NCBI RefSeq assembly: GCF_030913365.1
Contig: NZ_CP133160.1
Coordinates: 496,001-560,000 of the forward strand
Length of the DNA: 64,000 nucleotides
Direction: 5' to 3'
From: Stenotrophomonas sp. 24(2023)
GTDB lineage: Bacteria > Pseudomonadota > Gammaproteobacteria > Xanthomonadales > Xanthomonadaceae
In this document: one piece after another, positions 56,091 through 64,000 of the stretch
How the letters are laid out: every line of letters starts with the position of its first letter
Position numbering within the stretch: the stretch's first letter is position 1
Position numbers and translations under genes: made by a program
Notes under the pieces: model-generated
Database searches by the model: none
Told to the model about the DNA's origin: nothing
The model's input: the letters and a program-made list of their open reading frames with translations, nothing else

Positions 56091-57679
56091 CGACGGCAGC
56101 CTGGGATGCGGTCATCGTCGGTGGCGGCCACAACGGCCTGGTCTGTGCGGCCTATCTGGCACGCGCCGGGCGCAGGGTGCTGGTACTCGAGCGCCGTGCC
56201 GTGCTGGGCGGCGCCGCGGTCACCGAGGAATTCCACCCGGGCTTCCGCAATTCGGTCGCCTCGTACACGGTGTCGCTGCTGCAGTCCAAGGTGATCGACG
56301 ACCTGCAGCTGCATGCGCAGGGCCTGCGCATCGTGGCGCGCCGTGCCAACAACTTCCTGCCCCTGCCCGATGATCGCTACCTGCTGGCGGCGCCGGGCCG
56401 CACGCAGGCCGAGGTGGCGAAGTTCTCCGCACGGGACGCACAGGCATTGCCGGCGTATGAAGCCCGCCTGGAGGTGTTTGCCGATGTGCTGCGCGACTGG
56501 GCGCTGCGGGCACCGCCGGATCTGGGCGTGGGTGCCGGCTGGCGCGCCCTGCCGGCGCTGTGGCAGATGGGCCGGCTTGGCCGCGAACTGTCGGCGCTGT
56601 CGCCTGCGCTGCGGCAGGAGCTGCTGGACCTGTTCACCCTGTCGGCCGCCGAGTATCTCGATCGCTGGTTCGAAAGCGAACCGATCAAGGCACTGTTCGG
56701 CTTCGATGGCATCGTCGGCAACTACGCCAGCCCCTACACGCCCGGCAGTGCCTACGTGCTGCTGCACCATGTGTTCGGGCAGTGCAACGGGGTCAAGGGC
56801 GCCTGGGGCCACGCCCTTGGCGGCATGGGAGCGATCAGCCAGGCCATCGCCGCGAGCGCGCGCGCTGCAGGGGCCGAACTGCGCGTCGATGCCGGCGTGC
56901 AACAGCTACTGGTCGAGCACGGGCGCGTCGTGGGCGTGCAGCTGGCCGACGGCCAGGCCGTGCGCGCACGCACCGTGGTGGCCAACGTCAACCCGAAGCT
57001 GTTGTACGAACACCTGCTGCCCCCCTCGCAGGTCCCCGACGCCACCCGTGAACGCATGGCACATTGGCGCTGCGGCTCCGGCACCTTCCGCATGAATGTC
57101 GCGTTGTCGCAGCTGCCGGATTTCCGCGCCCTGCCCGGCCCGGGCGACCACCTCACGGCCGGCATCATCCTGGCCCCCAGCCTGGACTACATGGACCGTG
57201 CCTGGCTCGATGCGCGCCGCGATGGCTGGTCGCGCGAACCCATCGTGGAAATGCTCATTCCCAGCACGCTGGACGATTCGCTGGCACCGCCGGGACAGCA
57301 CGTCGCCAGCCTGTTCTGCCAGCACGTCGCGCCGGTAATGCCCGGCGGACGGCACTGGGACGACCACCGGGAAACGGTGGCCGACCTGATGATCGCCACC
57401 GTCGAGCGCTACGCGCCCGGCTTCGCCGCCAGCGTGCGCGGCCGGCAGGTGCTGTCACCGCTGGACCTGGAGCGCACCTTCGGCCTGGTGGGCGGTGACA
57501 TCTTCCACGGTGCGCTCAGCCCCAACCAGCTGTTCGCCGCGCGGCCGATGGTTGGCCAGTCCGGCTACCGTGGTGCCCTGCCCGGCCTGTACCTGTGCGG
57601 GTCGGGCACGCATCCCGGTGGCGGCGTCACCGGCGCCCCCGGGCACAACGCAGCGCAGGTGCTGCTGGCCGATCTGTAG
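56087..57679 (+). CDS. Phytoene-desaturase-like FAD-dependent oxidoreductase (PYROXD2-like)
   Basis: 530 residues. The dinucleotide-binding motif AVIVGGGHNGLVCAAYLARAG is at residues 8-28 (core GGGHNGL), with LERRAVLGGAAVTEEFHPGF following; the C-terminal FAD-binding block is GLYLCGSGTHPGGGVTGAPGHN. This is the CrtI/PYROXD2 branch of amine-oxidase-like proteins. No carotenoid gene (crtB, crtE) is nearby, so carotenoid desaturation is not supported. It is coupled to the VOC gene. Its CTG-TAG end lies inside a SMAG repeat. Confidence 0.85.
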   Translation: MTTAAWDAVIVGGGHNGLVCAAYLARAGRRVLVLERRAVLGGAAVTEEFHPGFRNSVASYTVSLLQSKVIDDLQLHAQGLRIVARRANNFLPLPDDRYLLAAPGRTQAEVAKFSARDAQALPAYEARLEVFADVLRDWALRAPPDLGVGAGWRALPALWQMGRLGRELSALSPALRQELLDLFTLSAAEYLDRWFESEPIKALFGFDGIVGNYASPYTPGSAYVLLHHVFGQCNGVKGAWGHALGGMGAISQAIAASARAAGAELRVDAGVQQLLVEHGRVVGVQLADGQAVRARTVVANVNPKLLYEHLLPPSQVPDATRERMAHWRCGSGTFRMNVALSQLPDFRALPGPGDHLTAGIILAPSLDYMDRAWLDARRDGWSREPIVEMLIPSTLDDSLAPPGQHVASLFCQHVAPVMPGGRHWDDHRETVADLMIATVERYAPGFAASVRGRQVLSPLDLERTFGLVGGDIFHGALSPNQLFAARPMVGQSGYRGALPGLYLCGSGTHPGGGVTGAPGHNAAQVLLADL

Positions 57680-57731
57680 CTCCACGCCATGCGTGGATGC
57701 CTTTGGTTGTAGATCCACGCCATGCGTGGAG
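57676..57731 (+). repeat. Pair of SMAG palindromic repeats, plus orientation
   Basis: Units at 57676-57698 (GTAGCTCCACGCCATGCG...) and 57709-57731 (GTAGATCCACGCCATGCG...) have the same direction. They differ by one base in the head and one at the end. The TAG of the first unit is the stop codon of the oxidoreductase gene. Confidence 0.85.
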
Positions 57732-57751
57732 TCCATGACCCGCGCTGCGGC

Positions 57752-58426
57752 TTACTTCACGCTGCGCAGATGGTTCGGGCGCTTGGGCGGGCCCGGGGGG
57801 CGGCGCTTGTTGAACGGCGGCTGCCCACGCCAGTACCGGATCAGCAGCCAGCCGAACAGCATGCCGCCCAGGTGCGCGAAATGCGCCACGCCCGGCTGCC
57901 ATCCCGTGGCCCCCAGCACCAGCTCGCCCACACCGAACAGGATGACGAAGGTGCGTGCCTTCATCGGGATCGGCGGGAACAGCAACATCACCCGCTGGTT
58001 CGGGAACAGCATGCCGTAGGCCAGCAACAGCCCGAACACGCCACCGGAGGCCCCCAGCACCGTTGCCGGGTTTTCCAGCAGCGAACCGACCAGCAGCTGG
58101 CACAGGCCGGCGCCGGCCACGCAGACCAGGTAATAGAGCAGGAAACGCCGTTCGCCCCAGGTCTGCTCCAGCGGGGCACCGAACATGAACACCGCCAGCA
58201 TGTTGAAGAACAGGTGGCCGAAGCTGCCATGCAGGAAGCCATACGTCAGCAGCTGCCACGGCTGGAAGTTGCCACCGGGCGAGAACGCATCGAACCCCTG
58301 CTGCAGCGGCTGCAGCATGAACGGTTCGAAGGTCTGCATGCCAAGCAGGAACGGCTGCTGCAGCAGGAACAGGATCGCGTTGGCGATCAGCAGGGCCTTG
58401 GTGACGGGGGGCAGTCGCGGGAACAT
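57752..58426 (-). CDS. Rhomboid-family intramembrane serine protease
   Basis: 224 residues with six predicted membrane helices. The nucleophile serine lies in LGASGGVFGLLLA (GASGG) and the histidine partner in VAHFAHLGGMLFGW; HLFFNMLAVFMFG (the HxxxN region) is also intact. Rhomboids cleave membrane proteins within or near a transmembrane helix. A basic, proline-rich cytoplasmic tail (PFNKRRPPGPPKRP) ends the protein. It follows the SMAG pair and is convergent with the oxidoreductase gene. Substrates unknown. Confidence 0.9.
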   Translation of the reverse strand: MFPRLPPVTKALLIANAILFLLQQPFLLGMQTFEPFMLQPLQQGFDAFSPGGNFQPWQLLTYGFLHGSFGHLFFNMLAVFMFGAPLEQTWGERRFLLYYLVCVAGAGLCQLLVGSLLENPATVLGASGGVFGLLLAYGMLFPNQRVMLLFPPIPMKARTFVILFGVGELVLGATGWQPGVAHFAHLGGMLFGWLLIRYWRGQPPFNKRRPPGPPKRPNHLRSVK

Positions 58427-58520
58427 GGGGGCACCGGCATGGAACGGTCTCCATCATAGCCGCAGCACGCGCGCTCGCCAGTGGGCGCAGCGCGGCGCCC
58501 GTTCAGCTGCCCATGGCCGG

Positions 58521-58859
58521 TCAGCCCGGCCCCCACACCGCCGCATCCAGTGCCGCGGCGGGGTCACGTGCCGGCATCCGCACCCGGCCGTTCTCCACCA
58601 CCACGCCTTCGGCACGCAGGCGCTGGGACTGCTCGCGCCAGCCTGCCGACCCTTCCGGCATGGCAATGCGCCCGTCCGAGCGCAGCACCCGGTGCCAGGG
58701 CAGGTCCGGGTCATCGTTCTGGCCCAGCACGCGCGCGGTCAGCCGGGCGCGCCCGGGCAGGCCGGCCCGCAGCGCCACCTGCCCGTAGCCCATCACCTGC
58801 CCGGCAGGAATGGCATGGATCACCGCAAGAATGCGCGCACGCGCCTGCTCCGGCGTCAG
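58521..58859 (-). CDS. Alkyltransferase-like (ATL) protein of the MGMT family
   Basis: About 112 residues. The active-site motif of O6-alkylguanine transferases, PCHRV, reads PWHRV here, so the acceptor Cys is replaced by Trp; this defines ATL proteins, which bind alkylated guanine and flag it for nucleotide-excision repair. IPAGQVMGYGQVALRAGLP and RVLGQNDDPDLPWHRVLRSDG are family blocks. No ATG, GTG or TTG lies in frame near the expected start. A CTG at 58859 overlaps the EamA stop as CTGA and gives LTPEQARARIL, the usual N-terminus; the alternative GTG at 58823 would cut the first helix. Confidence 0.8.
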   Translation of the reverse strand: MTPEQARARILAVIHAIPAGQVMGYGQVALRAGLPGRARLTARVLGQNDDPDLPWHRVLRSDGRIAMPEGSAGWREQSQRLRAEGVVVENGRVRMPARDPAAALDAAVWGPG

Positions 58860-59776
58860 CGCCGCAGGCGCGTCACCAGCAGTACGCCGATCAGGACCAG
58901 CACGGTGCCGGCGACCTGCGCCGGCCCCATCGGTTCGTCGAGCAGCCATAGGCTCATCACGATGGTGGAAACCGGGCCCAGCATACCGACCTGCGCTGCC
59001 AGCGACGAGCCGATGCGCTGCACCGCCAGCATGATCGCCAGCACCGGCAGCACCGTGCAGGCGGTGGCGTTGAGCAGCGACAGCCACTGTACCGGCGGCG
59101 GTGCCTGCCACAGCAGCGGCAGCGGATGGGTCACGGCGAAGTGCAGCAGCACCAGCACGCTGGCCACGCAGCTGGCATAGGCGGTCAGCCGCACCGCACC
59201 GATGCGCGCCACCACCCGGCCACTGCCGAACAGGTACAGCGCATAGCTGAGCGCACTGCCCAGTACCAGCAGGCTGCCGAGGATGATCTGCCCGCCTTCG
59301 CGCTGCAGGTCGTGGCCGAAGGCCAGCAGCACCCCCAGGTAACTCAGCACCAGCGCGGCGACCTGCCAGCGTCCGGGACGCTGCCGCGCCAGCAGCACGT
59401 TGATCAGCAGCACCAGGGTCGGGTTGAGATAGAGGATCAACCGTTCCAGGGTCACGCTGATGTACTGCAGTCCCTGGAAATCCAGCAGGCTGGACAGGTA
59501 GTAGCCGGTGAAGCCCAGCCACAGCACACGGGCGCGGTCGGCCCAGGACAGTGCCTGCGCACGGCGGCCGGACCACAGCGCCATCAGCACGAACAGCGGC
59601 AACGCCATCAACATGCGCAGGGCCAGCAGCGTGGTGGCGTCCACACCGTAGCGCAGGCCGAGCTTGACGATGATCGCCTTGCCGGACGCGGCGATGGCAC
59701 CGATCGCCGCCAGCCCGACACCGCCCACAGCGATGCGCGGCGACGTGGTGGCGATGCGGGGGGAAGGCATGGACAT
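58856..59776 (-). CDS. EamA-family (DMT superfamily) transporter
   Basis: 306 residues from the ATG at 59776 (a GTG at 59797 is an alternative). About ten hydrophobic helices form two EamA repeats, for example LMALPLFVLMALW, LGFTGYYLSSLLDFQGLQY and the late VAGTVLVLIGVLLVTRLRR. LERLILYLNPTLVLLINVL is a typical DMT block. Substrate is unknown; members export amino acids, purines or other metabolites. The stop overlaps the likely start of the ATL gene. Confidence 0.85.
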   Translation of the reverse strand: MSMPSPRIATTSPRIAVGGVGLAAIGAIAASGKAIIVKLGLRYGVDATTLLALRMLMALPLFVLMALWSGRRAQALSWADRARVLWLGFTGYYLSSLLDFQGLQYISVTLERLILYLNPTLVLLINVLLARQRPGRWQVAALVLSYLGVLLAFGHDLQREGGQIILGSLLVLGSALSYALYLFGSGRVVARIGAVRLTAYASCVASVLVLLHFAVTHPLPLLWQAPPPVQWLSLLNATACTVLPVLAIMLAVQRIGSSLAAQVGMLGPVSTIVMSLWLLDEPMGPAQVAGTVLVLIGVLLVTRLRR

Positions 59777-59869
59777 CAGGACGGCAACGTTCCGCACGGG
59801 GCGGTACGCGAATTCGGGGGGAAGGGCATTGTCGCACGGCGCATCACCGCCACCGGTTCCCCGCCCGGA

Positions 59870-61228
59870 TCAGCGCATCAGCACCACTTCCTCGGCCGAC
59901 GTGGGATGGATGGCCACCGTATCGTCGAACTGCGCCTTGGTCGCGCCCATCTTCACCGCCACCGCGAAGCCCTGCAGGATCTCATCGGCCGCTTCACCGA
60001 GCAGGTGCACGCCGACCACGCGTTCTTCCGGGCCGGCGCAGACCAGCTTGAACAGGCTGCGCTGGGTGCCGTTGGCCAACCCCTGCAGCATCGGCCGGAA
60101 GCGGCTGTGGTAGACGCTCACCTGCGCATGCTGCTGGCGTGCCTCGTGTTCGCTCAGCCCGACCTGGCCCAGCGGTGGATGCGAGAACACCACGCTGGGC
60201 ACGTTCCCATAATCCATCTTCGCCTCCGCGCGGCCACCGAACAGGCGGTCCATCAGGCGGCGGGCAGCGGCCACCGCCACCGGCGTCAGGCCAACCTTGC
60301 CGGCGATGTCCCCCACCGCGTGCACACTGGGCACGGCCGTGGTCTGCCATTCGTCAACCAGCACCTGCTCGTGCTCGCCGATACCGATGCCCAGCGCTTC
60401 CAGGCCCAGGTTCCGGCTGTTGCCGCGGCGGCCGGTCGCGAAGAACACCGCGTCGTGCGCGTCCTCCGGCGCGTCGTCACTGCCCAGCACGCGCACGCGC
60501 TCGCCTTCGCGCTGCAGCGCGCGCAGGCGGTAGCCGAAGTGGATGCGCACGCCCTGCTGGCGCAGGTTGTCGGCCAGCCGTTCGGTCAGTTCATGGTCGA
60601 AACGCTCCAGCAGGCGATCGCCACGCACCAGCAGGTCGACATGGCTGCCCAGCGCCTGCAGCAGGCCGGCCAGTTCCACCGCGATGTAACCACCGCCGAT
60701 GATGGCGACATGGCCGGGGGCGGCGCGCAGATCGAAGAAATCATCGGACACCCGGCCCAGCTCGGCGCCCGGCACGTCCGGCCGCTGCGGGTGCGCGCCG
60801 GTGGCCAGCAGGATGTGGGCGGCGGTGTAGTGCACGCCATCATTGCAGGCCACGGTATGCGCGTCCAGCAGATGCCCGCGCGCGGGAATGCGCACCACGC
60901 CGGTTTCATCCAGGCGGTTGCGGTAGCTGGTGTGGATGTTGGTGATGTAGGCCTGCCGATGGATCACCAGTTCCTTCCATGACAGCGCAGGCCGCTCGGG
61001 CACGTCGAAGCCCAGCGCACTGGCCAGCGCGATGCGCTCGGCAAGATCGGCCGCAAGCCACATCGCCTTCTTCGGCACGCAGCCCAGGTTCACGCAGGTG
61101 CCGCCCAGTTCGCCCGGTTCGAGCAACGCCACGCGCTGCCCGTGCTGCGCGGCACGGATGGCGCCGGCCAGCCCGGCCGAGCCGCCCCCCAGCACGATCA
61201 GGTCGTAGTCGTAGGGCATTGCACTCAT
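59870..61228 (-). CDS. gorA: Glutathione-disulfide reductase
   Basis: 452 residues, a class I pyridine nucleotide-disulfide oxidoreductase. FAD site IVLGGGSAGLAGAIRAAQHG is at residues 11-30, redox-active pair in GGTCVNLGCVPKKAMW, NADPH site in VAIIGGGYIAVELAGLLQALG, and the C-terminal dimer-interface catalytic His in DTVAIHPTSAEEVV. HPTSAEE and the overall length favour GorA over mercuric or lipoamide reductases. The ATG at 61228 overlaps the upstream oxidase stop (ATGA), so the two are coupled. Confidence 0.92.
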   Translation of the reverse strand: MSAMPYDYDLIVLGGGSAGLAGAIRAAQHGQRVALLEPGELGGTCVNLGCVPKKAMWLAADLAERIALASALGFDVPERPALSWKELVIHRQAYITNIHTSYRNRLDETGVVRIPARGHLLDAHTVACNDGVHYTAAHILLATGAHPQRPDVPGAELGRVSDDFFDLRAAPGHVAIIGGGYIAVELAGLLQALGSHVDLLVRGDRLLERFDHELTERLADNLRQQGVRIHFGYRLRALQREGERVRVLGSDDAPEDAHDAVFFATGRRGNSRNLGLEALGIGIGEHEQVLVDEWQTTAVPSVHAVGDIAGKVGLTPVAVAAARRLMDRLFGGRAEAKMDYGNVPSVVFSHPPLGQVGLSEHEARQQHAQVSVYHSRFRPMLQGLANGTQRSLFKLVCAGPEERVVGVHLLGEAADEILQGFAVAVKMGATKAQFDDTVAIHPTSAEEVVLMR

Positions 61229-62478
61229 GGAAATCGCTCGGGTCGGTACGGAAAAGGATCGATCGATGGCGCCTGGCCACAGACCAGGTCGGCCAGCAGC
61301 TGCCCGGTGCCGGCGCTCATGCTGATACCGAGCATGCCATGGCCGGCCGCGAGCCAGACGTGACGATGCGCCGGTGCGCGGCCGATCAACGGAACGTCGT
61401 CCACGCTCATCGGCCGCCAGCCACACCACTGTTCCTGCAGCACCTCGCCCCGTGGCTGGCGCAGATAGTGGTCGGCGGCATGCTGCAGTGCCTGCAACCG
61501 CAATGGATGCAGGCGCGCATCCTGCCCGGCGAACTCCATGGTGCCTCCCAGCCGCAGGCTGTCCTGCCAGGCGATGGCGAACACCGAGTGGTCCTTCAGC
61601 ACCACCGGCCGCTGCGGCACCATCGCCGGGCGCGACCAGGTCAGCGAGTAGCCTTTGCCGGCCTGGATCGGCACCCGCAGGCCCAGTGCGCGCGCCCAGG
61701 CCGGCGACCACGGCCCGGTGGCCAGCACCAGCGCTGCGGCATCCATGCGGCGCGTCCCCGCCTGCACCCGCACACCCCGGTCATCGGCATCGAAGCCCGT
61801 CACCGCCACCTGTTCTTCGATGACCACCCCACGCGCGCGCAGCACACGTGCCAGTTCAGCGGTGTAGCGGTCCGGACGCAGCTGCGCATCGCCCGGGAAA
61901 TGGATCGCACCGGCGATGCGGTCATGGAAGGCCGGGTTGTCACGCGCATACTGCGCGCCATCGATACCGTGCGTGGCAATGCCCAGCGCATCGAGCCCGG
62001 CACATTCGCGAGCATGCCGTTCGAAATTGCGCGCATCGCCAAAGACATAATCGAGCCCGCGCGCCTCGAACTCGCACTGCAGCCCGTGGGCCTGCACCCA
62101 GCCGGCCAGGCGGGCGCGCGAATCATTGAGCAGCGCGGCGCGGGCCCGGGTCGCCTGCAGCCAGTCCCGGGCGTTGCAGCGCGCGGCGAACTGCAGCAGC
62201 CAGCGCCACAGGCCGGGGTCCAGCCGCGTGCGCACGTACAGCGGCGCACGCGGGTCGAGCATCCAGCGCAGCGCGCGCCATGGCACGCCCGGTGCCGCCA
62301 GCGGCGGTGCGTGGCTGGGGGTGATGGTCCCGCAGTTGCCATGCGAGGTTGCCGCACCGATGCGGCCACGCTCCAGCAGCCGTACCTGGCGCCCCAGCAG
62401 GCTGAGGGCAAGCGCACTGGCCAGGCCGACGGCACCGCCGCCGACCACGATCACCTCTTCGCGCCCCGCCTGCTTCAT
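61225..62478 (-). CDS. FAD-dependent oxidoreductase, D-amino-acid dehydrogenase (DadA) type
   Basis: 417 residues. The Rossmann motif VIVVGGGAVGLASALALSLLG is near residues 9-29 (core GGGAVGLASA), followed by RGRIGAATSHGNCGTITPSHAPPL, in which the SxGNxGxI pattern is typical of DadA. C-terminal WCGWRPMSVDDVPLIGRAP and AAGHGMLGISMSAGTG complete the FAD/substrate site. It probably deaminates D-amino acids or related imino acids to the quinone pool; substrate not proven. ATG 62478 directly abuts the upstream stop (TGAATG). Confidence 0.82.
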   Translation of the reverse strand: MKQAGREEVIVVGGGAVGLASALALSLLGRQVRLLERGRIGAATSHGNCGTITPSHAPPLAAPGVPWRALRWMLDPRAPLYVRTRLDPGLWRWLLQFAARCNARDWLQATRARAALLNDSRARLAGWVQAHGLQCEFEARGLDYVFGDARNFERHARECAGLDALGIATHGIDGAQYARDNPAFHDRIAGAIHFPGDAQLRPDRYTAELARVLRARGVVIEEQVAVTGFDADDRGVRVQAGTRRMDAAALVLATGPWSPAWARALGLRVPIQAGKGYSLTWSRPAMVPQRPVVLKDHSVFAIAWQDSLRLGGTMEFAGQDARLHPLRLQALQHAADHYLRQPRGEVLQEQWCGWRPMSVDDVPLIGRAPAHRHVWLAAGHGMLGISMSAGTGQLLADLVCGQAPSIDPFPYRPERFP

Positions 62479-63705
62479 TCAACCGCGCAGGGAATCGCGC
62501 CGCATCGGTGGCCAGGCCAGGTAGGTCATCGCCCGCCACAGCCATTCCATGGGGCCGAAGCGGAACCGCCGCAGCCAGGCACGGCTGGCCAGCAGCTGGG
62601 TACCGAACAGGCCCAGTGCGAAGACCACCTGCCAGGCGCGTGGCATCTGTTCGAACAGGCCCGCGCCATAGCCATAGAACACCAGCGTGCAGACCACCGA
62701 CTGCGCCAGGTAGTTGGTCAACGCCATGCGCCCGGCAGGGGCCAGCCAGGCCAGGTGCGTGCGCAGGCGCATGAACCAGCCCAGGTACCCCAGGCACAGC
62801 ACGGCGCCGGACAGCGAGTTGATGGCCATCGCCACCACGGCGGGCAGGTCGTAGCGCCCCGGTTCGATGTAGGGCATCCACGCCGTTCCGCCCACGGCAA
62901 GGACGAGCCCCAGCGGCAAGGCGATCCAGCGCAGCCGTGCATACAGGCGCTGGAAACGTTCCGGCTCGGCCAGTGCACCACTGCGCCCGAACCAGCTGCC
63001 GATCAGGAACATGCCCAGCACTTCCGGGCCCGCGACAAACAAGGCCGACAGTGTCCGCCCCAGCTCAACCACGCGTTGCCGCGTGGCCTCCCCCCAGCTG
63101 CCATGGGCGTAGGCCTGGCGCTCCTGCTCGATGTCCTTCAGGGTGCTGGCAATCATCTTCGCGCCCTCCTCGGGTGCGTGCCAGGCCATGACGCTGATCA
63201 GCGCCCCCAGCAACACCATCACGGCCAGGCCACACAGGAACGATCCCGCCCCCAGCCAGGGCAGCCACGACCTGGGCGCTTCGCGGAAGGCCAGCAGCAT
63301 CAGCGACGCCAGCGCATAGGTCACCAGCACGTCACCGGACCAGATCAGCAGCGCGTGGCACAGGCCGATCAGCAGCAGTGCGGCACTGCGCCGCAGGTAG
63401 AACGGCGTGAAGGCGCGGCCGGCCGCTTCGGCGCGCTGCGCCATGACCGCAAAGCCCGCACCGAACAGCAGCGAGAACAGGGTGAAGAACTTGCCCTGCA
63501 CCAGCACGTAGATCAACGCGTCCGCCCAGCGGTCCACCCCCTGCCAGTGCACATCGATGCCGGTAAGGACCAGATCCAGCGGACCGGCAAAGGCTTCCAT
63601 GTTCATCAGCAGGATGCCCAGCAGCGCAAAGCCCCGCAGGCTGTCCATGACGGTGATGCGCTGGCCGGCGGCAACCGGCTGCAGGGAGGGGGCAACGGCG
63701 TTCAC
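62479..63705 (-). CDS. DUF418 membrane protein
   Basis: 408 residues with about nine to ten membrane helices. RITVMDSLRGFALLGILLMNMEAF (core DSLRGFALLGILLMN) at the N-terminus and the C-terminal block GRMALTNYLAQSV with FGPMEWLWRAMTYL are diagnostic of DUF418 proteins, sometimes annotated YeiB-like. Function unknown; the fold is related to acyltransferase-3-type membrane proteins. The GTG at 63705 starts VNAVAPSL. It heads a tight three-gene string with the DadA-like and gorA genes. Confidence 0.86.
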   Translation of the reverse strand: MNAVAPSLQPVAAGQRITVMDSLRGFALLGILLMNMEAFAGPLDLVLTGIDVHWQGVDRWADALIYVLVQGKFFTLFSLLFGAGFAVMAQRAEAAGRAFTPFYLRRSAALLLIGLCHALLIWSGDVLVTYALASLMLLAFREAPRSWLPWLGAGSFLCGLAVMVLLGALISVMAWHAPEEGAKMIASTLKDIEQERQAYAHGSWGEATRQRVVELGRTLSALFVAGPEVLGMFLIGSWFGRSGALAEPERFQRLYARLRWIALPLGLVLAVGGTAWMPYIEPGRYDLPAVVAMAINSLSGAVLCLGYLGWFMRLRTHLAWLAPAGRMALTNYLAQSVVCTLVFYGYGAGLFEQMPRAWQVVFALGLFGTQLLASRAWLRRFRFGPMEWLWRAMTYLAWPPMRRDSLRG

Positions 63706-63782
63706 AGGACATCCATGGACCAGGTGCGCGCATTATGCGGGCCGTCCCCTGTGCATGAATGGGCCATCGGGCATAGAAACGA

Positions 63783-63804
63783 ACGGCCCACCTGGGTGGG
63801 CCGT
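63783..63804. terminator. Hairpin between slyD and the DUF418 gene
   Basis: ACGGCCCACC (63783-63792) pairs with GGTGGGCCGT (63795-63804), a 10-bp stem with a 2-base loop, about 50 bases after the slyD stop. Only a broken T-run (TTCGTTTCT) follows on the minus strand. Confidence 0.65.
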
Positions 63805-63852
63805 CCTGTAAGGGCCCATGCAGGCAGCGCCAGGGCTGCCTGCACCGGTGCC

Positions 63853-64000
63853 TCAGTGCTGGTGGCCGCCGTCGCCGTGCACGTGGCCGTGATCGATCTC
63901 TTCCTTGCTGGCTTCGCGCACATCGACGATTTCCACGTCGAAGTGCAGGTCCTTGCCGGCCATCGGATGGTTCAGGTCGACATCGACCACGCTCATGCCG
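63853..64000 (-). CDS. slyD: FKBP-type peptidyl-prolyl isomerase SlyD (3' end; runs off the right edge)
   Basis: The last 49 codons are present. DLNHPMAGKDLHFDVEIVDV is the highly conserved end of the SlyD-type FKBP domain (NHPLAGKxLxFxV), and the C-terminal tail EEIDHGHVHGDGGHQH is histidine-rich, as in metal-binding SlyD proteins. SlyD is a cytoplasmic chaperone and prolyl isomerase that also handles nickel. The 5' part is beyond the window. Confidence 0.9.
   Translation of the reverse strand, partial: GMSVVDVDLNHPMAGKDLHFDVEIVDVREASKEEIDHGHVHGDGGHQH

Noticed and set aside
56087..57679. Carotenoid (phytoene) desaturase
   Set aside because: The fold matches, but PYROXD2-like proteins share it and no crtB, crtE or crtY is near; the specific role is not supported.
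53747..57731. Repeated palindromes as a possible CRISPR array
   Set aside because: Only two units per site, each a self-complementary hairpin headed by GTAG with unequal short spacing; they are SMAG-type REP elements.

Overview
The window is high-GC, gene-dense chromosomal DNA from a gammaproteobacterium of the Xanthomonadaceae, most likely Stenotrophomonas. Three things point there: gene order and protein style (prmB-aroC-asd-fimV-truA-trpF, several large TonB-dependent receptors, M13 and S9 exported peptidases), abundant GTG starts, and four copies of a short palindrome headed by GTAG that matches the SMAG repeats known from S. maltophilia.

Layout. 1-2950 (minus): a YqiJ-like membrane protein, a flotillin (YqiK-like) and the first 57 codons of a probable DNA-repair-ATPase-type protein, as one operon. 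3123-11202 (minus): housekeeping block prmB, aroC, 2-hydroxyacid dehydrogenase, asd, fimV, VOC protein, truA, trpF. 11326-19313: SCO1-like copper chaperone and psd (plus), rraB and a lytic transglycosylase (minus), HerA-like ATPase and greB (plus), DUF3025 gene and rimO (minus).

19456-30762 (minus) is the main accessory region: a siphovirus-type tail operon (tail tube, G/GT tail assembly chaperone with a textbook -1 frameshift site, tape measure, three tip proteins including an NlpC/P60 hydrolase, and a 2187-residue J/fibre protein) with no capsid, portal, terminase, integrase, repressor or lysis gene. It is preceded by a near-consensus sigma70 promoter separated from the first gene by three hairpins, two of them terminator-like. 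It is either a decayed prophage or a domesticated tail (F-type tailocin-like).

31166-33110: dienelactone hydrolase, HIT protein, a 55-residue membrane protein, dcd. 33504-53683: a peptide-acquisition-like island of four TonB-dependent receptors (two are tandem duplicates), one S9 peptidase and two M13 peptidases, the second of which has lost a zinc ligand and the catalytic histidine; an Mrp-type Fe-S carrier lies between. Three receptors share an upstream motif GTTAAG-N4-TGTTA.

53747-57731: a divergent cassette (saccharopine-dehydrogenase/DUF4166 protein versus a VOC protein and a phytoene-desaturase-like oxidoreductase) bounded at both ends by SMAG pairs whose GTAG supplies the stop codon of each outer gene. 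57752-64000 (minus): rhomboid protease, alkyltransferase-like protein, EamA transporter, glutathione reductase, DadA-like oxidase, DUF418 membrane protein, and the 3' end of slyD. No tRNA, rRNA, CRISPR array, insertion sequence or integrase was seen. Short intergenic gaps not listed hold only ribosome-binding sites.
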